Assembly: GCA_016869535.1 (NCBI GenBank)
Contig: VGDX01000013.1
Location: forward strand, 1-64,000
DNA: 64,000 bases
Reading direction: 5' to 3'
DNA from: Alphaproteobacteria bacterium
GTDB taxonomy: Bacteria > Pseudomonadota > Alphaproteobacteria > Rhizobiales > Methyloligellaceae
In this document: positions 47,290 through 57,100 of the stretch, piece after piece
How positions within the stretch are numbered: position 1 is the stretch's first letter
Layout of the letters: the number at the start of each line of letters is the position of its first letter
Notes under the pieces: generated by a model
Databases searched by the model: none
What the model was told of the DNA's origin: nothing
The model's input: the letters and a program-made list of their open reading frames with translations, nothing else
Translations under genes and position numbers: made by a program

Positions 47290-48242
47290 CGCCTCGTTCC
47301 ACGCGGCTTCGGAGACCGTGCTTTTGAAGCGCGGGCTTCCTTGCCGAGGCACCAGGCGAGAATGCCCTTTTGCACATGCAACCGGTTCTCCGCCTCGTCC
47401 CACACCGCGGATTGCGGTCCGTCGATCACTTCGGCGGTCACCTCATCACCGCGATGCGCCGGCAGGCAATGCATGAAGATCGCACCTTTCGCCGCTTGCG
47501 CCATCACGGCCCGGTTGACCTGGAATGGGCGCAGGATTTGCTTGCGCTTCTTCTCGTCGTTATCGCCCATCGACACCCAGACATCTGTCACCACACAATC
47601 AGCCTCGTACGCCGCTTCAAGCGGGTCGTTGCTCACTTCGATTTTCGCCCCTTCGCCTTTGGCCCAGGCGAGCAGTTCCGGCGCCGGCGAAAATGCATTT
47701 GGGGATGCGATGCGGAGCTTGCAACCGAAGCGCGCCGCCGCATGCACCCAGGAGGTCGCGACATTATTGGCGTCGCCAATCCAGGCGATCGTGCGCCCTT
47801 TGATGGGGCCTTTCCGCTCCTCGAAGGTCATTACGTCGGCCATGACCTGGCAGGGATGCGACCGGCAGGTGAGGCCGTTGATCACCGGCACTTGTGCATT
47901 GGCGGCAAGCTCGAGCAGCGTCTCATGGGGGCCGGTGCGAAGCATGATGGCATCGACGTAACGCGACAATACGCGGGCGGTGTCGGCAACAGTCTCGCCG
48001 CGCCCAAGTTGCATGTCCTCCGGCGCGAGCACGATGGACTTGCCGCCGAGTTGATGCATAGCCACCTCGAACGACACGCGCGTGCGGGTCGAAGGCTTCT
48101 CGAAGATCATGGCGAGAACCGCGCCTTGCTTCAAACCTTTCGGCGCCTGTCCTTTACGTTTGATCTTTGCGGACGTTTCGATGATGCCGCGAAGCGTCTT
48201 GCGGTCCAATGCAGCGATATCGAGGAAATGCCTGGGCGACAT
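47286..48242 (-). CDS. argF: Ornithine carbamoyltransferase
   Basis: ArgF joins carbamoyl phosphate to ornithine to give citrulline. The 318-residue protein has the carbamoyl-phosphate motif STRTR in [17 protein letters not shown] in [10 protein letters not shown], and the ornithine-binding [11 protein letters not shown] 48242 (MSPRHFLDI) is the family start; upstream frame is open. It lies about 20 bp after argD and overlaps hslO. Confidence 0.96.
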   Translation of the reverse strand: MSPRHFLDIAALDRKTLRGIIETSAKIKRKGQAPKGLKQGAVLAMIFEKPSTRTRVSFEVAMHQLGGKSIVLAPEDMQLGRGETVADTARVLSRYVDAIMLRTGPHETLLELAANAQVPVINGLTCRSHPCQVMADVMTFEERKGPIKGRTIAWIGDANNVATSWVHAAARFGCKLRIASPNAFSPAPELLAWAKGEGAKIEVSNDPLEAAYEADCVVTDVWVSMGDNDEKKRKQILRPFQVNRAVMAQAAKGAIFMHCLPAHRGDEVTAEVIDGPQSAVWDEAENRLHVQKGILAWCLGKEARASKARSPKPRGTRR

Positions 48243-48262
48243 GGCGGGGCTCCGTCCTACCG

Positions 48263-49450
48263 CTAAGTCGTTGCCACAGCGTCGCGTTTCAGCACGACGC
48301 AGGCGGCATCGATGGTCTCGCAAGCCAAGTCGATCTCCGCCTCGCCCACGATCAGCGGCGGCAGGAGGCGAACCACATTGTCGCCGGCCTGCACCGTGAG
48401 CAGATTGCCGGCACGCAGCGCCTCGAGCAGCTTCGTATTCGGCACCTTGCTTTTCAGGCCGAGCATCAGTCCCTGTCCCCTCACTTCCTCGATGACATCG
48501 GCATGCTCATCCTTCAGTGCGGCAAGCCGCTGTTTCAATCTAAGCCCCATCTGGGCCACGTTTTCGAGAAAACCATCCTCAAGCACGACATCGAGCACGG
48601 CGTTGCCGACTGCCATGGCAAGCGGATTGCCGCCGAAGGTCGAGCCGTGGCTGCCGGCTGTCATGGCGGAGCCGACGGCCTCGGTCGTGAGGCAAGCCCC
48701 AATGGGAAAGCCGCCGCCGAGCCCCTTGGCGGTCGCCATGATGTCGGGCGCGATCCCAGCCCATTCATGCGCGTAGAGGCGTCCGGTTCGCCCGATGCCG
48801 GTCTGCACCTCATCGAGGATGAGCAGGATGCCTTCGCGGTCGCAGAGCGCGCGGAGATCCTGCAGAAAGCGCCCAGAAACTTCCCGCATGCCCCCCTCAC
48901 CCATGATGGGTTCGATGAGCACGCCTGCGGTAGTCTCGCCGATGGCTGCTTTCACCACCTCGATATCGAAGCCGGCAACCCGATCGAAACCATCGACCGG
49001 AGGGCCGAACCCTTCCAGATGTTTCTGCTGGCCACCCGCGGCGATGGTGGCAAGCGTCCGTCCGTGAAAAGCGCCTTCGAAAGTAATCAGCCGATAACGT
49101 TCCGATGCGCCATTTTTGTAATGATAGCGCCGCGCTGCCTTGATCGAGCATTCCACCGCTTCGGCACCGGAATTGGCAAAAAACACCCGCTCGGCAAAGG
49201 TTGCGTCACAAAGCCGTTCGGCCAAGCGCTCCTGCTCCGGGATAACGTGCAGATTGGAGACGTGCCAAAGCTTCTTAGCCTGGTCGTTCAGTGTCTTGAC
49301 CAGATGCGGATGGGCGTGCCCAAGCGCCGTCACCGCCACACCGCTCGCGAAGTCGAGATAACGGTCGCCGGACGCAGTGAAAAGATAGGCGCCTTCCCCG
49401 CGCGCGAAGGCAAGCTCGCTGCGGGCATAGGTCGGAAGGAGGGCCGACAT
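48263..49450 (-). CDS. argD: Acetylornithine aminotransferase
   Basis: This class III PLP aminotransferase makes N-acetylornithine, and possibly succinyldiaminopimelate. The 395-residue protein has [16 protein letters not shown] near the start, [40 protein letters not shown] and the PLP lysine in [18 protein letters not shown] 49450 was chosen from the family start. It is first in the argD-argF-hslO row and divergent from gcrA. Confidence 0.94.
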   Translation of the reverse strand: MSALLPTYARSELAFARGEGAYLFTASGDRYLDFASGVAVTALGHAHPHLVKTLNDQAKKLWHVSNLHVIPEQERLAERLCDATFAERVFFANSGAEAVECSIKAARRYHYKNGASERYRLITFEGAFHGRTLATIAAGGQQKHLEGFGPPVDGFDRVAGFDIEVVKAAIGETTAGVLIEPIMGEGGMREVSGRFLQDLRALCDREGILLILDEVQTGIGRTGRLYAHEWAGIAPDIMATAKGLGGGFPIGACLTTEAVGSAMTAGSHGSTFGGNPLAMAVGNAVLDVVLEDGFLENVAQMGLRLKQRLAALKDEHADVIEEVRGQGLMLGLKSKVPNTKLLEALRAGNLLTVQAGDNVVRLLPPLIVGEAEIDLACETIDAACVVLKRDAVATT

Positions 49451-49504
49451 ATCCACGTGTCCCTGAAATAAAATTGCCGCCGGGTGGGCGGCAGCAGGAA
49501 GCAA

Positions 49505-49832
49505 AGAGCATTAGGTCCGGCGCAAAGCTGTGTCAATCGCGCCTCATCCGGCGCTTATCCAATGCTCGTCCACGCTTCTAGCAACACTCATGTTTGTGTT
49601 CTTGCAGGAGAAGTGGCAGACTCTCTCCGTTCCGGTGGAAAACGGACACACAAGCGTGGCGGACGCTTGCCGGATTTTGCCGGACCTAGTAGGGTGATAA
49701 TCGCTCGGCTACAAGATGTCGTGGGTGTGCTGCATCGCGCCCGGGCGGTCATTCTCAGCAGTAATTCTGAGTTTTTTCAAAGCCGTCTCTAGGCAGACGG
49801 GGGGATTCTGAGTTCAAACGAGGAGGCCAACC
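49505..49832. promoter_or_regulatory. Intergenic region between argD and gcrA
   Basis: This 328-bp gap has no supportable gene. Notable items are GANTC sites (GACTC at about 49619, GATTC at 49804), which fits a cell-cycle (CcrM-methylated) promoter. ATTCTGAGTT is repeated directly 41 bp apart (about 49764 and 49805), and a hairpin CCGTCT/AGACGG lies at about 49783-49800, just before the gcrA ribosome site. Confidence 0.45.
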
Positions 49833-50336
49833 ATGGCTTGGACCGACGATAGGGTCGAACTGCTGAAAAAATTATGGGCGGATGGGCTGAGCGCGAGCCA
49901 AATCGCGGGTCGCTTAGGCGGAGTGACCCGAAATGCGGTGATCGGCAAGGTCCATCGGCTGGGATTGTCGGGCCGGGCGACGAGTTCGCGTTCGTCCAGC
50001 CCAAGGCCGAGGCGGCAACATGTACCGCGAGCCGGCCGCACCCCGTCGATGCTGTACGGGACGCGCGGCAACACGGCGCTCAAGCCGCAATACGATACGG
50101 ATCTCGATCTCGATCTGGCGCCACTCGAGGAGCTGATCATCCCGCTCCATGAGCGAGCAAGCATCATGACGCTCAAGGAGTCGATGTGCCGCTGGCCGAT
50201 CGGCGATCCCGGCGATTCGGAATTTCATTTCTGCGGCCGCAAGAAATGCGGCACCCTGCCCTACTGCGAGCATCATGCCCGCATGGCCTATCAGCCGGTG
50301 CAGGCACGCAGACGCGATCGACGGGCTGCCGGCTAG
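49833..50336 (+). CDS. gcrA: GcrA cell-cycle regulator
   Basis: The 167-residue protein has the GcrA N-terminal DNA-binding segment MAWTDDRVELLKKLWADGLS, then ASQIAGRLGGVTRNAVIGKVHRLGL. It also has the C-terminal zinc-like CRWPIGDPGDSEFHFCGRKK with the later CEHHARMAYQP. GcrA binds RNA polymerase sigma70 and acts at CcrM-methylated GANTC promoters to drive S-phase genes. AGGAGG precedes the ATG. A terminator follows the gene. Confidence 0.95.
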   Translation: MAWTDDRVELLKKLWADGLSASQIAGRLGGVTRNAVIGKVHRLGLSGRATSSRSSSPRPRRQHVPRAGRTPSMLYGTRGNTALKPQYDTDLDLDLAPLEELIIPLHERASIMTLKESMCRWPIGDPGDSEFHFCGRKKCGTLPYCEHHARMAYQPVQARRRDRRAAG

Positions 50337-50361
50337 GTTTCTATCAGCAGGACTAGCGACA

Positions 50362-50390
50362 AGAGGCGCCTGAGCGGCGCCTCTTTTATT
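50362..50390. terminator. Bidirectional hairpin terminator between gcrA and phoB
   Basis: AGAGGCGCC (50362-50370) and GGCGCCTCT (50376-50384) pair perfectly around a 5-nt loop, with TTTATT after the stem for the plus strand. It lies between convergent gcrA and phoB and can serve both. Confidence 0.85.
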
Positions 50391-51096
50391 AAGCGGTCTC
50401 TTCCAGCTTGTCGGCGAAGGCGTAGCCCGCGCCGCGCACCGTGCGCACGGGATCGGACTCATTGCCTCGCATCATGCTTTTGCGCAAACGTCCGATATGT
50501 ACATCGACGGTGCGCTCATCGACATAGACGTTACGGCCCCAGACTCCGTCGAGAAGCTGGGCGCGGCTGAAGACACGGCCGGGACTCTGCATGAGGAATT
50601 CGAGCAGCCGGAATTCTGTCGGTCCGAGATGCACTTGCCGGCCATTGCGCGTCACACGATGCGACTCGCGGTCGAGCTCGATATCGCCGACGCTGAGCAC
50701 CGAGGCGATACGCTCCGGGTTGGTGCGGCGCAGGATGGCGCGCACGCGGGCCATCAGCTCCGGCAGTGAGAACGGCTTGACCACATAATCGTCGGCGCCG
50801 GTGGTCAACCCTCTGATGCGGTCGGTTTCCTCGCTCCGCGCCGTCAACAGGATGATGGGGATGGTACGGGATTCCTTTCCCGTGCGCAGACGCCGGCAGA
50901 GCTCGAGTCCCGAAATGCCGGGCAGCATCCAATCGAGCACGATCAGATCGGGAGAGCTCTCGGCGATGGCCATTTCGGCCTCGTCGCCGCGATGGACGAC
51001 ATCGACGGTGTAGCCCTCCGCCTCGAGATTGTAGCGGAGGAGAAGGGCCAGGGGCTCCTCGTCCTCGACCACCAGAACTTTGGCTCCCTTGCTCAT
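50389..51096 (-). CDS. phoB: Phosphate regulon response regulator PhoB
   Basis: The 235-residue OmpR-family regulator has a receiver domain with acidic residues in VVEDEEP, the phosphorylated Asp in LIVLDWMLPG and Lys in DDYVVKPFS. Its C-terminal winged helix includes TVDVHIGRLRK. PhoR phosphorylates it when phosphate is low, and it then binds Pho boxes. ATG 51096 is 6 codons downstream of a possible earlier ATG. It is the last gene of the module, about 20 bp after phoU. Confidence 0.95.
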   Translation of the reverse strand: MSKGAKVLVVEDEEPLALLLRYNLEAEGYTVDVVHRGDEAEMAIAESSPDLIVLDWMLPGISGLELCRRLRTGKESRTIPIILLTARSEETDRIRGLTTGADDYVVKPFSLPELMARVRAILRRTNPERIASVLSVGDIELDRESHRVTRNGRQVHLGPTEFRLLEFLMQSPGRVFSRAQLLDGVWGRNVYVDERTVDVHIGRLRKSMMRGNESDPVRTVRGAGYAFADKLEETA

Positions 51097-51115
51097 GGCG
51101 TTCACCTGCAACATG

Positions 51116-51847
51116 TCAGCGCGCCGACCGTTTCAGCGTGACCGGGGTCGAGCTGGTCGTGTCGCCCTTCGGTCGCTGATCGCCTATCGGCTGTCCGTGC
51201 ACCAGGTAGTAAACCGTCTCGGCGATGTTGGTGGCGTGATCGCCGATGCGCTCAATGTTCTTGGCGCCGAACAGGAGATGGGTGCAAAGCCCGATATTTC
51301 GGGGGTCTTCCATCATGTAGGTGAGGAGCTCGCGGAACAGCGAGTTGTACATGGCGTCGATTTCCTCGTCCTTGTACCAGACCTTCAGCGCACGGTCGGC
51401 GTCGCGCTCGATGAAGGCGTCGAGAACTTCCTTCAGCTGCACCAATGCCAGCTCGCCCATATGCTTCAGACCGAGCATGAGCTGTTTCGGCTGCTGCTCG
51501 GTCACCACCGCCACGGCGCGCTTGGCGATGTTCTTGCCGAGGTCGCCGATGCGTTCCAGATCGTTGGCGATGCGGAGCGCGGCCATGATCTGGCGAAGAT
51601 CGTAAGCCATCGGCTGGCGGCGCGCGATCATCACCACCGCCTGCTCCTCGATTTCACGTTCGAGTTCGTCGATGGCCTCGTCCTCGTTGATAGTGGCGGC
51701 GGCAAGATCGGGATCGCGGCGCTCTAGAGCTTCGAATGCCTGGCCGAGCACTTGCTCGGCAAGACCTCCCATCTTGGCGATCTTGTTATTGAGGAGTGAG
51801 AGTTCCTCCTCATAAGACCTGACGATATGCTCGTGCTGTTGTTCCAT
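51116..51847 (-). CDS. phoU: Phosphate signalling protein PhoU
   Basis: The 243-residue protein folds as two three-helix bundles with the repeated metal-site pattern: RIANDLERIGDLGKNIAKRA in the first half and AKNIERIGDHATNIAETV in the second. PhoU connects the Pst transporter to PhoR and blocks the response when phosphate is sufficient. It lies between pstB and phoB on the same strand. Confidence 0.96.
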   Translation of the reverse strand: MEQQHEHIVRSYEEELSLLNNKIAKMGGLAEQVLGQAFEALERRDPDLAAATINEDEAIDELEREIEEQAVVMIARRQPMAYDLRQIMAALRIANDLERIGDLGKNIAKRAVAVVTEQQPKQLMLGLKHMGELALVQLKEVLDAFIERDADRALKVWYKDEEIDAMYNSLFRELLTYMMEDPRNIGLCTHLLFGAKNIERIGDHATNIAETVYYLVHGQPIGDQRPKGDTTSSTPVTLKRSAR

Positions 51848-51869
51848 TGCGTAGGCTCCTCAAGCCACA

Positions 51870-52715
51870 TCAACCGAAGCGGCCGGTAATGTAATCCTGT
51901 GTCCGGGTGTCGGACGGGTTTGTGAACATCGTGGTTGTATCGCCCACCTCGACCAGCTTGCCGAGATGGAAGAAGGCGGTGCGCTGCGAGACACGCGCGG
52001 CCTGTTGCATCGAATGGGTGACGATGACGATGCAGAACGTCTCCTTCAGTTCTTCCATCAGCGACTCGATGCGCGCCGTGGCGATCGGGTCGAGCGCGGA
52101 GCAGGGTTCGTCCATGAGCAGCACCTCGGGGTTCACCGAGATGGCGCGGGCGATACACAGCCGCTGCTGCTGGCCGCCGGAAAGCCCGGTCCCGGACTCG
52201 CTCAGGCGATCCTTAACTTCTTCGTACAGACCGGCGCGCATCAGGCTCTTGACTACGATGTCGTCAAGCTCGGACTTGGAGTGGGCAAGTCCGTGAATGC
52301 GCGGTCCGTAGGCGACATTCTCATAGATAGATTTGGGGAACGGATTGGGCTTCTGAAACACCATGCCGACGCGGGCGCGAAGCTGTACCGGATCGATGTC
52401 GGCCGCGTAGATATTCTCACCATCCAACCTGATGTCGCCCTTGATGCGGCACCCTTCGATCACGTCATTCATGCGGTTGAGGCAGCGGATGAAGGTGGAC
52501 TTGCCGCAGCCGGAAGGACCGATCAGCGCCGTCACCTGGCGGTCGAAAATGTCGAGCGACACATCGAACAGCGCCTGCTTCTCGCCGTACCAAAGATTGA
52601 CGTCGCGCGCCGTCATTTTCAGCTCGTGCTGCTCGGCGGCCATCGCTCCTTGCTCTTCGCGAACGACTGGAGCCTGTACATTTACCACTGGCCGAGCCTC
52701 CACTTTCGCCTCCAT
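51870..52715 (-). CDS. pstB: Phosphate ABC transporter ATP-binding protein
   Basis: The 281-residue ATPase has Walker [10 protein letters not shown], signature LSGGQQQR, Walker B VLLMDEP and the switch His in [10 protein letters not shown]. It powers phosphate import with PstA and PstC. ATG 52715 is preceded by AAAGGGGGCG; the earlier ATG 52736 lies within the pstA end. A variable N-terminal ~35 residues precede the ATPase core. Confidence 0.96.
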   Translation of the reverse strand: MEAKVEARPVVNVQAPVVREEQGAMAAEQHELKMTARDVNLWYGEKQALFDVSLDIFDRQVTALIGPSGCGKSTFIRCLNRMNDVIEGCRIKGDIRLDGENIYAADIDPVQLRARVGMVFQKPNPFPKSIYENVAYGPRIHGLAHSKSELDDIVVKSLMRAGLYEEVKDRLSESGTGLSGGQQQRLCIARAISVNPEVLLMDEPCSALDPIATARIESLMEELKETFCIVIVTHSMQQAARVSQRTAFFHLGKLVEVGDTTTMFTNPSDTRTQDYITGRFG

Positions 52716-52729
52716 GGCGACGCCCCCTT

Positions 52730-54361
52730 TTACCATTTCCGTTCGAACATGTGTCTAAGAGCCACCGCTGCCATGTTCATCATCACAAGAAACCCCAGAA
52801 GCACGAGGATGGCAGCCGAAGTACGCGAAACGAATCCGCGCTCTGGACTATCGGCCCAGCTGAAAATTTGTGTCGGCAATGCCGTCGCCGGCTCGAGCAC
52901 GCCCATGCTCTCGACGCTCGGAATAAAGGCATTCATGCCGATAAGCAGGAGCGGCGCGGTTTCGCCAAGCGCCTGCGCCATGCCGATGATGGTGCCGGTG
53001 AGAATGCCCGGCATGGCAAGCGGCAAGACGTGATGCAATATCACCTGGTGTTTCGAGGCACCTATGCCGAGGGCTGCTTCACGGATCGAAGGTGGCACAG
53101 CCTTTAGCGCAGCACGCGTGGCGATGATGATGGTCGGCAAGGTCATCAAGGAGAGGACCATGCCGCCGACCAGCGGCGCCGAGCGCGGTAGCCCGAAAAA
53201 GCCGAGGAATACGGCGAGACCAAGCAGGCCGAAAACGACCGACGGCACCGCGGCGAGATTGTTGATGTTGACTTCAATCAAGTCGGTGAGCCGGTTCTTG
53301 GGAGCGAATTCTTCCAGATAGACAGCGGCTGAAATGCCGATGGGAAAGCTCAACAGGAAACAGACCAGAAGCGCATAGAACGAACCGGTAATGGCTCCCG
53401 CCAAGCCGGCGCGCTCAGGGAAGCGGCTGTCGGCGTTGAGAAACAGCTCCCAATTAAAGGGCGAGCTGACCAGGCCCTTGGCGACGAGGGCGTCAAAGGC
53501 TTCGATCTGCTCCGGGCTGAACCGCTGATTGAGCACCATCGGCGTCTCGCCCTTGGCAAGCGTCTGGTAGGGTTCAGATACCGGAAGCTCGACCTGAATG
53601 GTTTTGCCGACCACGCCAGGATCGGTTTCAACGCGCCCCTTGATCGCATCCGGCGCATCGTCGGCCAGCATGCCGAACATTTCTGTCCCGCTGACATCTG
53701 GCAGATAGGCCCTCAGACTTTCATGGGCGATACCTGTGAAGTCCCCTGACTCAACCTTGGCAGGATCGATATAAGCATCAAGCTTGAGATAGGCCTTACC
53801 GTCATGCGTGACGACCACGCCGCGATTCTGCAGCCGATCGAACGTGCGTTCCTGCGTCCAATTGAGCGCTTCGACCTCTCTTGGGATCACGCCCTTGTAG
53901 AGTTGATCGAATGGATCGGAGACGGCAATAGGTATGGTTATGCGCTGGCCGATCGTCTCGGGATGCGCGAGCACATAATCGCGCACGATATAGGCTGCGT
54001 CCGAGGTCAGGATTTTTGTGACCTCTGTTTTCTGCTTGTCGGTTTCCGGCGCGGGCACCTGGGCGAATAACGCGTCACGGACGATGGCGCGGAAATTCCC
54101 CTTGGCCGGATCCTTGGGATCGACCTTGGAAGGGTCGACGTAGATTTCGAGATTCACCTTTGTCTGCAAAAAGGCCGGCGCTCCCGTTGCGACGAGAGAG
54201 GTGACAAGGATGCCGAGCAGGCCGACGGCGAGCCCAATGGCGATGATGCCGTAAGCTTGCAGGCGGCGGTCGGCCGCATAGCGACGGCGGATGCGCTTTT
54301 TCGCCTGTGGTGAGGCCCAATCGAGCGCGGCGCGCCGATCTATGGTCGAGACATCACTCAT
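52730..54361 (-). CDS. pstA: Phosphate ABC transporter permease PstA, long form
   Basis: The 543-residue permease has an N-terminal extension (about residues 1-240) containing one transmembrane helix and a periplasmic domain (DUF3333-like). It is followed by the usual ABC permease core with [17 protein letters not shown] and the coupling loop [22 protein letters not shown]. Long forms are normal in Alphaproteobacteria. Its start overlaps the pstC end by 8 bp. Confidence 0.95.
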   Translation of the reverse strand: MSDVSTIDRRAALDWASPQAKKRIRRRYAADRRLQAYGIIAIGLAVGLLGILVTSLVATGAPAFLQTKVNLEIYVDPSKVDPKDPAKGNFRAIVRDALFAQVPAPETDKQKTEVTKILTSDAAYIVRDYVLAHPETIGQRITIPIAVSDPFDQLYKGVIPREVEALNWTQERTFDRLQNRGVVVTHDGKAYLKLDAYIDPAKVESGDFTGIAHESLRAYLPDVSGTEMFGMLADDAPDAIKGRVETDPGVVGKTIQVELPVSEPYQTLAKGETPMVLNQRFSPEQIEAFDALVAKGLVSSPFNWELFLNADSRFPERAGLAGAITGSFYALLVCFLLSFPIGISAAVYLEEFAPKNRLTDLIEVNINNLAAVPSVVFGLLGLAVFLGFFGLPRSAPLVGGMVLSLMTLPTIIIATRAALKAVPPSIREAALGIGASKHQVILHHVLPLAMPGILTGTIIGMAQALGETAPLLLIGMNAFIPSVESMGVLEPATALPTQIFSWADSPERGFVSRTSAAILVLLGFLVMMNMAAVALRHMFERKW

Positions 54362-55733
54362 ATTTCTCTCGATATTTGCGCACGATATGCAGCGCGATAA
54401 CGTTCAGTATTAGGGTCACGACGAACAGCACCAGACCGAGCGCAAACGCAGCGAGCGTCTTCGGGTTGTCGAATTCCTGATCGCCGATCAGCAAAGTCAC
54501 GATCTGCACTGTAACTGTTGTGACCGGCTCGAAGGGATTGGCCGTCAAAGTGGCGATGATGCCGGCGGCCATAACCACGATCATGGTCTCGCCGATGGCA
54601 CGGCTCACGGCCAGCAGAATGCCGCCCATAATCCCCGGGAGCGCTGCGGGAAGCAGCACTTTGGTGATGGTTTCGCCCTTGGTCGCGCCCATGGCATAAG
54701 ACCCGTCGCGCATGGACTGCGGCACGGCCGCAATAGCGTCGTCGGAAAACGATGAGATAAAAGGAATGATCATGATGCCCATGACAGCGCCGGCGGCGAA
54801 TGCGCTGTTTGGCGCGATTGGTATGCCAACCGTCTCGCCGAAACTGCGCACGGCAGGAGCCACGGTCAGCACGGCAAAAAAGCCGTACACGACGGTTGGA
54901 ATACCGGCCAAGAGCTCCATGATCGGCTTGATCGTGGCACGCAATCTAGGATGTGCGTATTCGGTGAGATAGATCGCCGAGTAAAGCCCGATGGGGACGG
55001 CAACCAGCATGGCGATAAACGAGATCAACAGCGTTCCGGCGAAGACAGGAATTGCGCCGAACGAACCGCCAGCGGTTACTTGGCCCTCGCGGATGGGAAT
55101 TTGCGGTTCCCAGTTGAGCCCGAAAAAGAACTCAAGCGGCGATACACGCTCGAAGAAGCGCAAGGCCTCGATGAGGAGCGAAAGCACGATACCGAGCGTG
55201 GTAAGGATCGCAATCAGCGAGCATGCGATCATCAATCCCGTCAGAACGCGTTCTGTGCCATGCCTGGCGCGGAACGTGGGACTGATGCGTGCATTGGTTA
55301 AGACAAAACCCAATAGCGCCACGCATAATACCGCAACAACCATGGCAGAGCGGGCGATGGTCTGCCAGCGCAGGTACCTCTCCGCCGCATCCTCTACTAC
55401 GAGGCTTGGCTCACCGAAGATGTTGCCCGCGGCGACCGATTTGATTTCGCTTAAAAGTAAGCCGATCTGTCCTTGGTCCATGCCGTCAGTCGTTCCAAGC
55501 GGCAGGCTCCAGAGCAGCAAACGGTCGATGACCGGTCCCTGTAGAGTGATCCATACGAGAACCAGAAGAACGGCCGGGATACCCACCCAGGCTGCGACGA
55601 AGGTTCCGTGATAGCTTGGCCGCGAATGTAGTTCGTACTGCCGCCCACCCACTGAGGCGACAGCCCGGTAGCGGCCGATGACGTAGCTGATCAGGGCCAG
55701 CGCGAGGATTGCGAGCAGAATGTAGCCAATCAT
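54354..55733 (-). CDS. pstC: Phosphate ABC transporter permease PstC, long form
   Basis: The 459-residue permease has an N-terminal extension with transmembrane segments and a periplasmic loop, then the permease core with LAGIPTVVYGFFAVL and the coupling loop GSYAMGATKGETITKVLLPAALPGIMG. It forms the membrane channel with PstA. It follows pstS after a 125-bp gap holding a strong hairpin. Confidence 0.95.
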   Translation of the reverse strand: MIGYILLAILALALISYVIGRYRAVASVGGRQYELHSRPSYHGTFVAAWVGIPAVLLVLVWITLQGPVIDRLLLWSLPLGTTDGMDQGQIGLLLSEIKSVAAGNIFGEPSLVVEDAAERYLRWQTIARSAMVVAVLCVALLGFVLTNARISPTFRARHGTERVLTGLMIACSLIAILTTLGIVLSLLIEALRFFERVSPLEFFFGLNWEPQIPIREGQVTAGGSFGAIPVFAGTLLISFIAMLVAVPIGLYSAIYLTEYAHPRLRATIKPIMELLAGIPTVVYGFFAVLTVAPAVRSFGETVGIPIAPNSAFAAGAVMGIMIIPFISSFSDDAIAAVPQSMRDGSYAMGATKGETITKVLLPAALPGIMGGILLAVSRAIGETMIVVMAAGIIATLTANPFEPVTTVTVQIVTLLIGDQEFDNPKTLAAFALGLVLFVVTLILNVIALHIVRKYREKYE

Positions 55734-55797
55734 TTTTTAGCACTCTGCGCTGCGACCAGCCTTTAGCCCTACCGCTCGCGCCACCCCCCAGATTACC

Positions 55798-55827
55798 GCG
55801 TGGCCGCGACAGAGGCCGCGGCCACGC
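55798..55827. other. Perfect 11-bp inverted repeat between pstS and pstC
   Basis: GCGTGGCCGCG (55798-55808) and CGCGGCCACGC (55817-55827) pair perfectly across 8 nt. There is no T tract in the direction of transcription. A hairpin here may stabilise the pstS mRNA or partly terminate transcription, giving more binding protein than permease. Confidence 0.75.
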
Positions 55828-55858
55828 TTTCAAGCATTTCTATTCAGCCTCGCGCCCC

Positions 55859-56917
55859 TTACGAGGTTGGCTCGGCCATCTTCTCTCCTTTGGTGACCGC
55901 ATCCTGCACCGCTTTCAGCTTGTCTTCGCTTAGCGAAACAAGCCCTCGCTCATGGCAATAGCCATCCGCTCCGATCGCCGCGTCGCTGACGAACTCGACG
56001 ACGAAGTCGTCAAGACCCGGAATGACCTTGCGGTGTGCATTCTTGATGTAGAAGTACAGAGGACGCGAAAGACCGTAGCTGCCGTCGGCAATCGTGTCGA
56101 AATTGGCGTCGACGCCATCGACCTTAACGTCCTGCAGCTTGTCTTCATTCTCATACAGGAATGAGTAGCCGAAGATGCCGAGCGCATTCGGATCGGCTTC
56201 GATACGCTGCACGATGAGATTGTCGTTCTCACCGGCCTCGATGAACGGGCCGTCCTGACGCATCGGCGTGCATTTCTCCTTTACAAGGCTCTCAAAGTCC
56301 TCCTTCGAGAGAACCCCCTTCTGCTTCTTGAAATAGTCGAGCTGTTTGCAACCTTCATGCATGGCAAGCTCGACGAAAGCGTCACGTGTGCCGGAAGTAG
56401 GTGGCGGACCGTATACCGTGATCGGGGTGTCCGGCAGCGCCTTGTCGATATCGCTCCACTTCTTGTAGGGGTTAGGCACAAGCTTGTCGCCGTCCGGCAC
56501 TTCGGAAGACAGTGCGAGGAAAATTTGCTGCTTGCTGAGATCTATTGGAGTGCCCTTTTTCGACTGTGCGATCGACAACCCGTCATACCCAATCAGCACT
56601 TCGGTGATATCGGTCACGCCATTTTTCGTGCAAAGTTCGAATTCGGATTTCTTCATGGCGCGCGATGCGTTGGTGATATCGGGGTTTCCCTCGCCGACAC
56701 CCTGGCAGAAGATCTTCATGCCACCGCCCGTGCCGGTCGACTCAAGCACCGGCGCCTTCTTGCCGGTCTTCTTGGCGAACTCTTCGGCAACCGCCTGGGC
56801 GTATGGGTAGACCGTGGAGGAACCGACGATCTTGATTTGGTCGCGGGCCAGCGCTGGGCCGCCCACGGTAAGAGCGGCGACGGCAAAGGTCGACGCTACG
56901 AGACAAATCCTGTTCAC
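55859..56917 (-). CDS. pstS: Phosphate-binding protein PstS
   Basis: The 352-residue protein has a signal peptide (VASTFAVAALTVGGPALA) and the PstS phosphate-site motifs: IVGSSTVYPYAQ, STGTGGGMKIFC, NASRAM and PPPTSGTRDAF. It catches phosphate in the periplasm. A Pho box candidate sits upstream at 57006-57038. It is first in the pstSCAB-phoU-phoB row. Confidence 0.95.
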   Translation of the reverse strand: MNRICLVASTFAVAALTVGGPALARDQIKIVGSSTVYPYAQAVAEEFAKKTGKKAPVLESTGTGGGMKIFCQGVGEGNPDITNASRAMKKSEFELCTKNGVTDITEVLIGYDGLSIAQSKKGTPIDLSKQQIFLALSSEVPDGDKLVPNPYKKWSDIDKALPDTPITVYGPPPTSGTRDAFVELAMHEGCKQLDYFKKQKGVLSKEDFESLVKEKCTPMRQDGPFIEAGENDNLIVQRIEADPNALGIFGYSFLYENEDKLQDVKVDGVDANFDTIADGSYGLSRPLYFYIKNAHRKVIPGLDDFVVEFVSDAAIGADGYCHERGLVSLSEDKLKAVQDAVTKGEKMAEPTS

Positions 56918-57005
56918 TTTAGAGCTCCCTTTTCGTTGGATTGAGCCTCGCCAGCGCGCGCGAAACGCCGCTAGCCCGCCCGACGCTAGTCATACCCCGC
57001 TATTG

Positions 57006-57038
57006 TTTTATGACAGGGAAGATTCGGTTTTATGACAA
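57006..57038 (-). promoter_or_regulatory. Candidate Pho box upstream of pstS
   Basis: On the minus strand, TTGTCATAAAA and CTGTCATAAAA (11-mers) are spaced exactly 22 bp apart, with a degenerate 11-mer between. The known Pho box is 11-bp direct repeats of CTGTCATNNNN. The site lies about 90-120 bp before the pstS start, between pstS and phoR. Confidence 0.7.
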
Positions 57039-57100
57039 TTCAAGCTATTGATTATCAACGCTTTTCACAATCACATATGTGGATAACCCAATAACGAGTT

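Noticed and set aside
48209..49471. Antisense ORF of 420 residues
   Set aside because: It is the complement of argD, whose PLP site and full family motifs identify the true frame.
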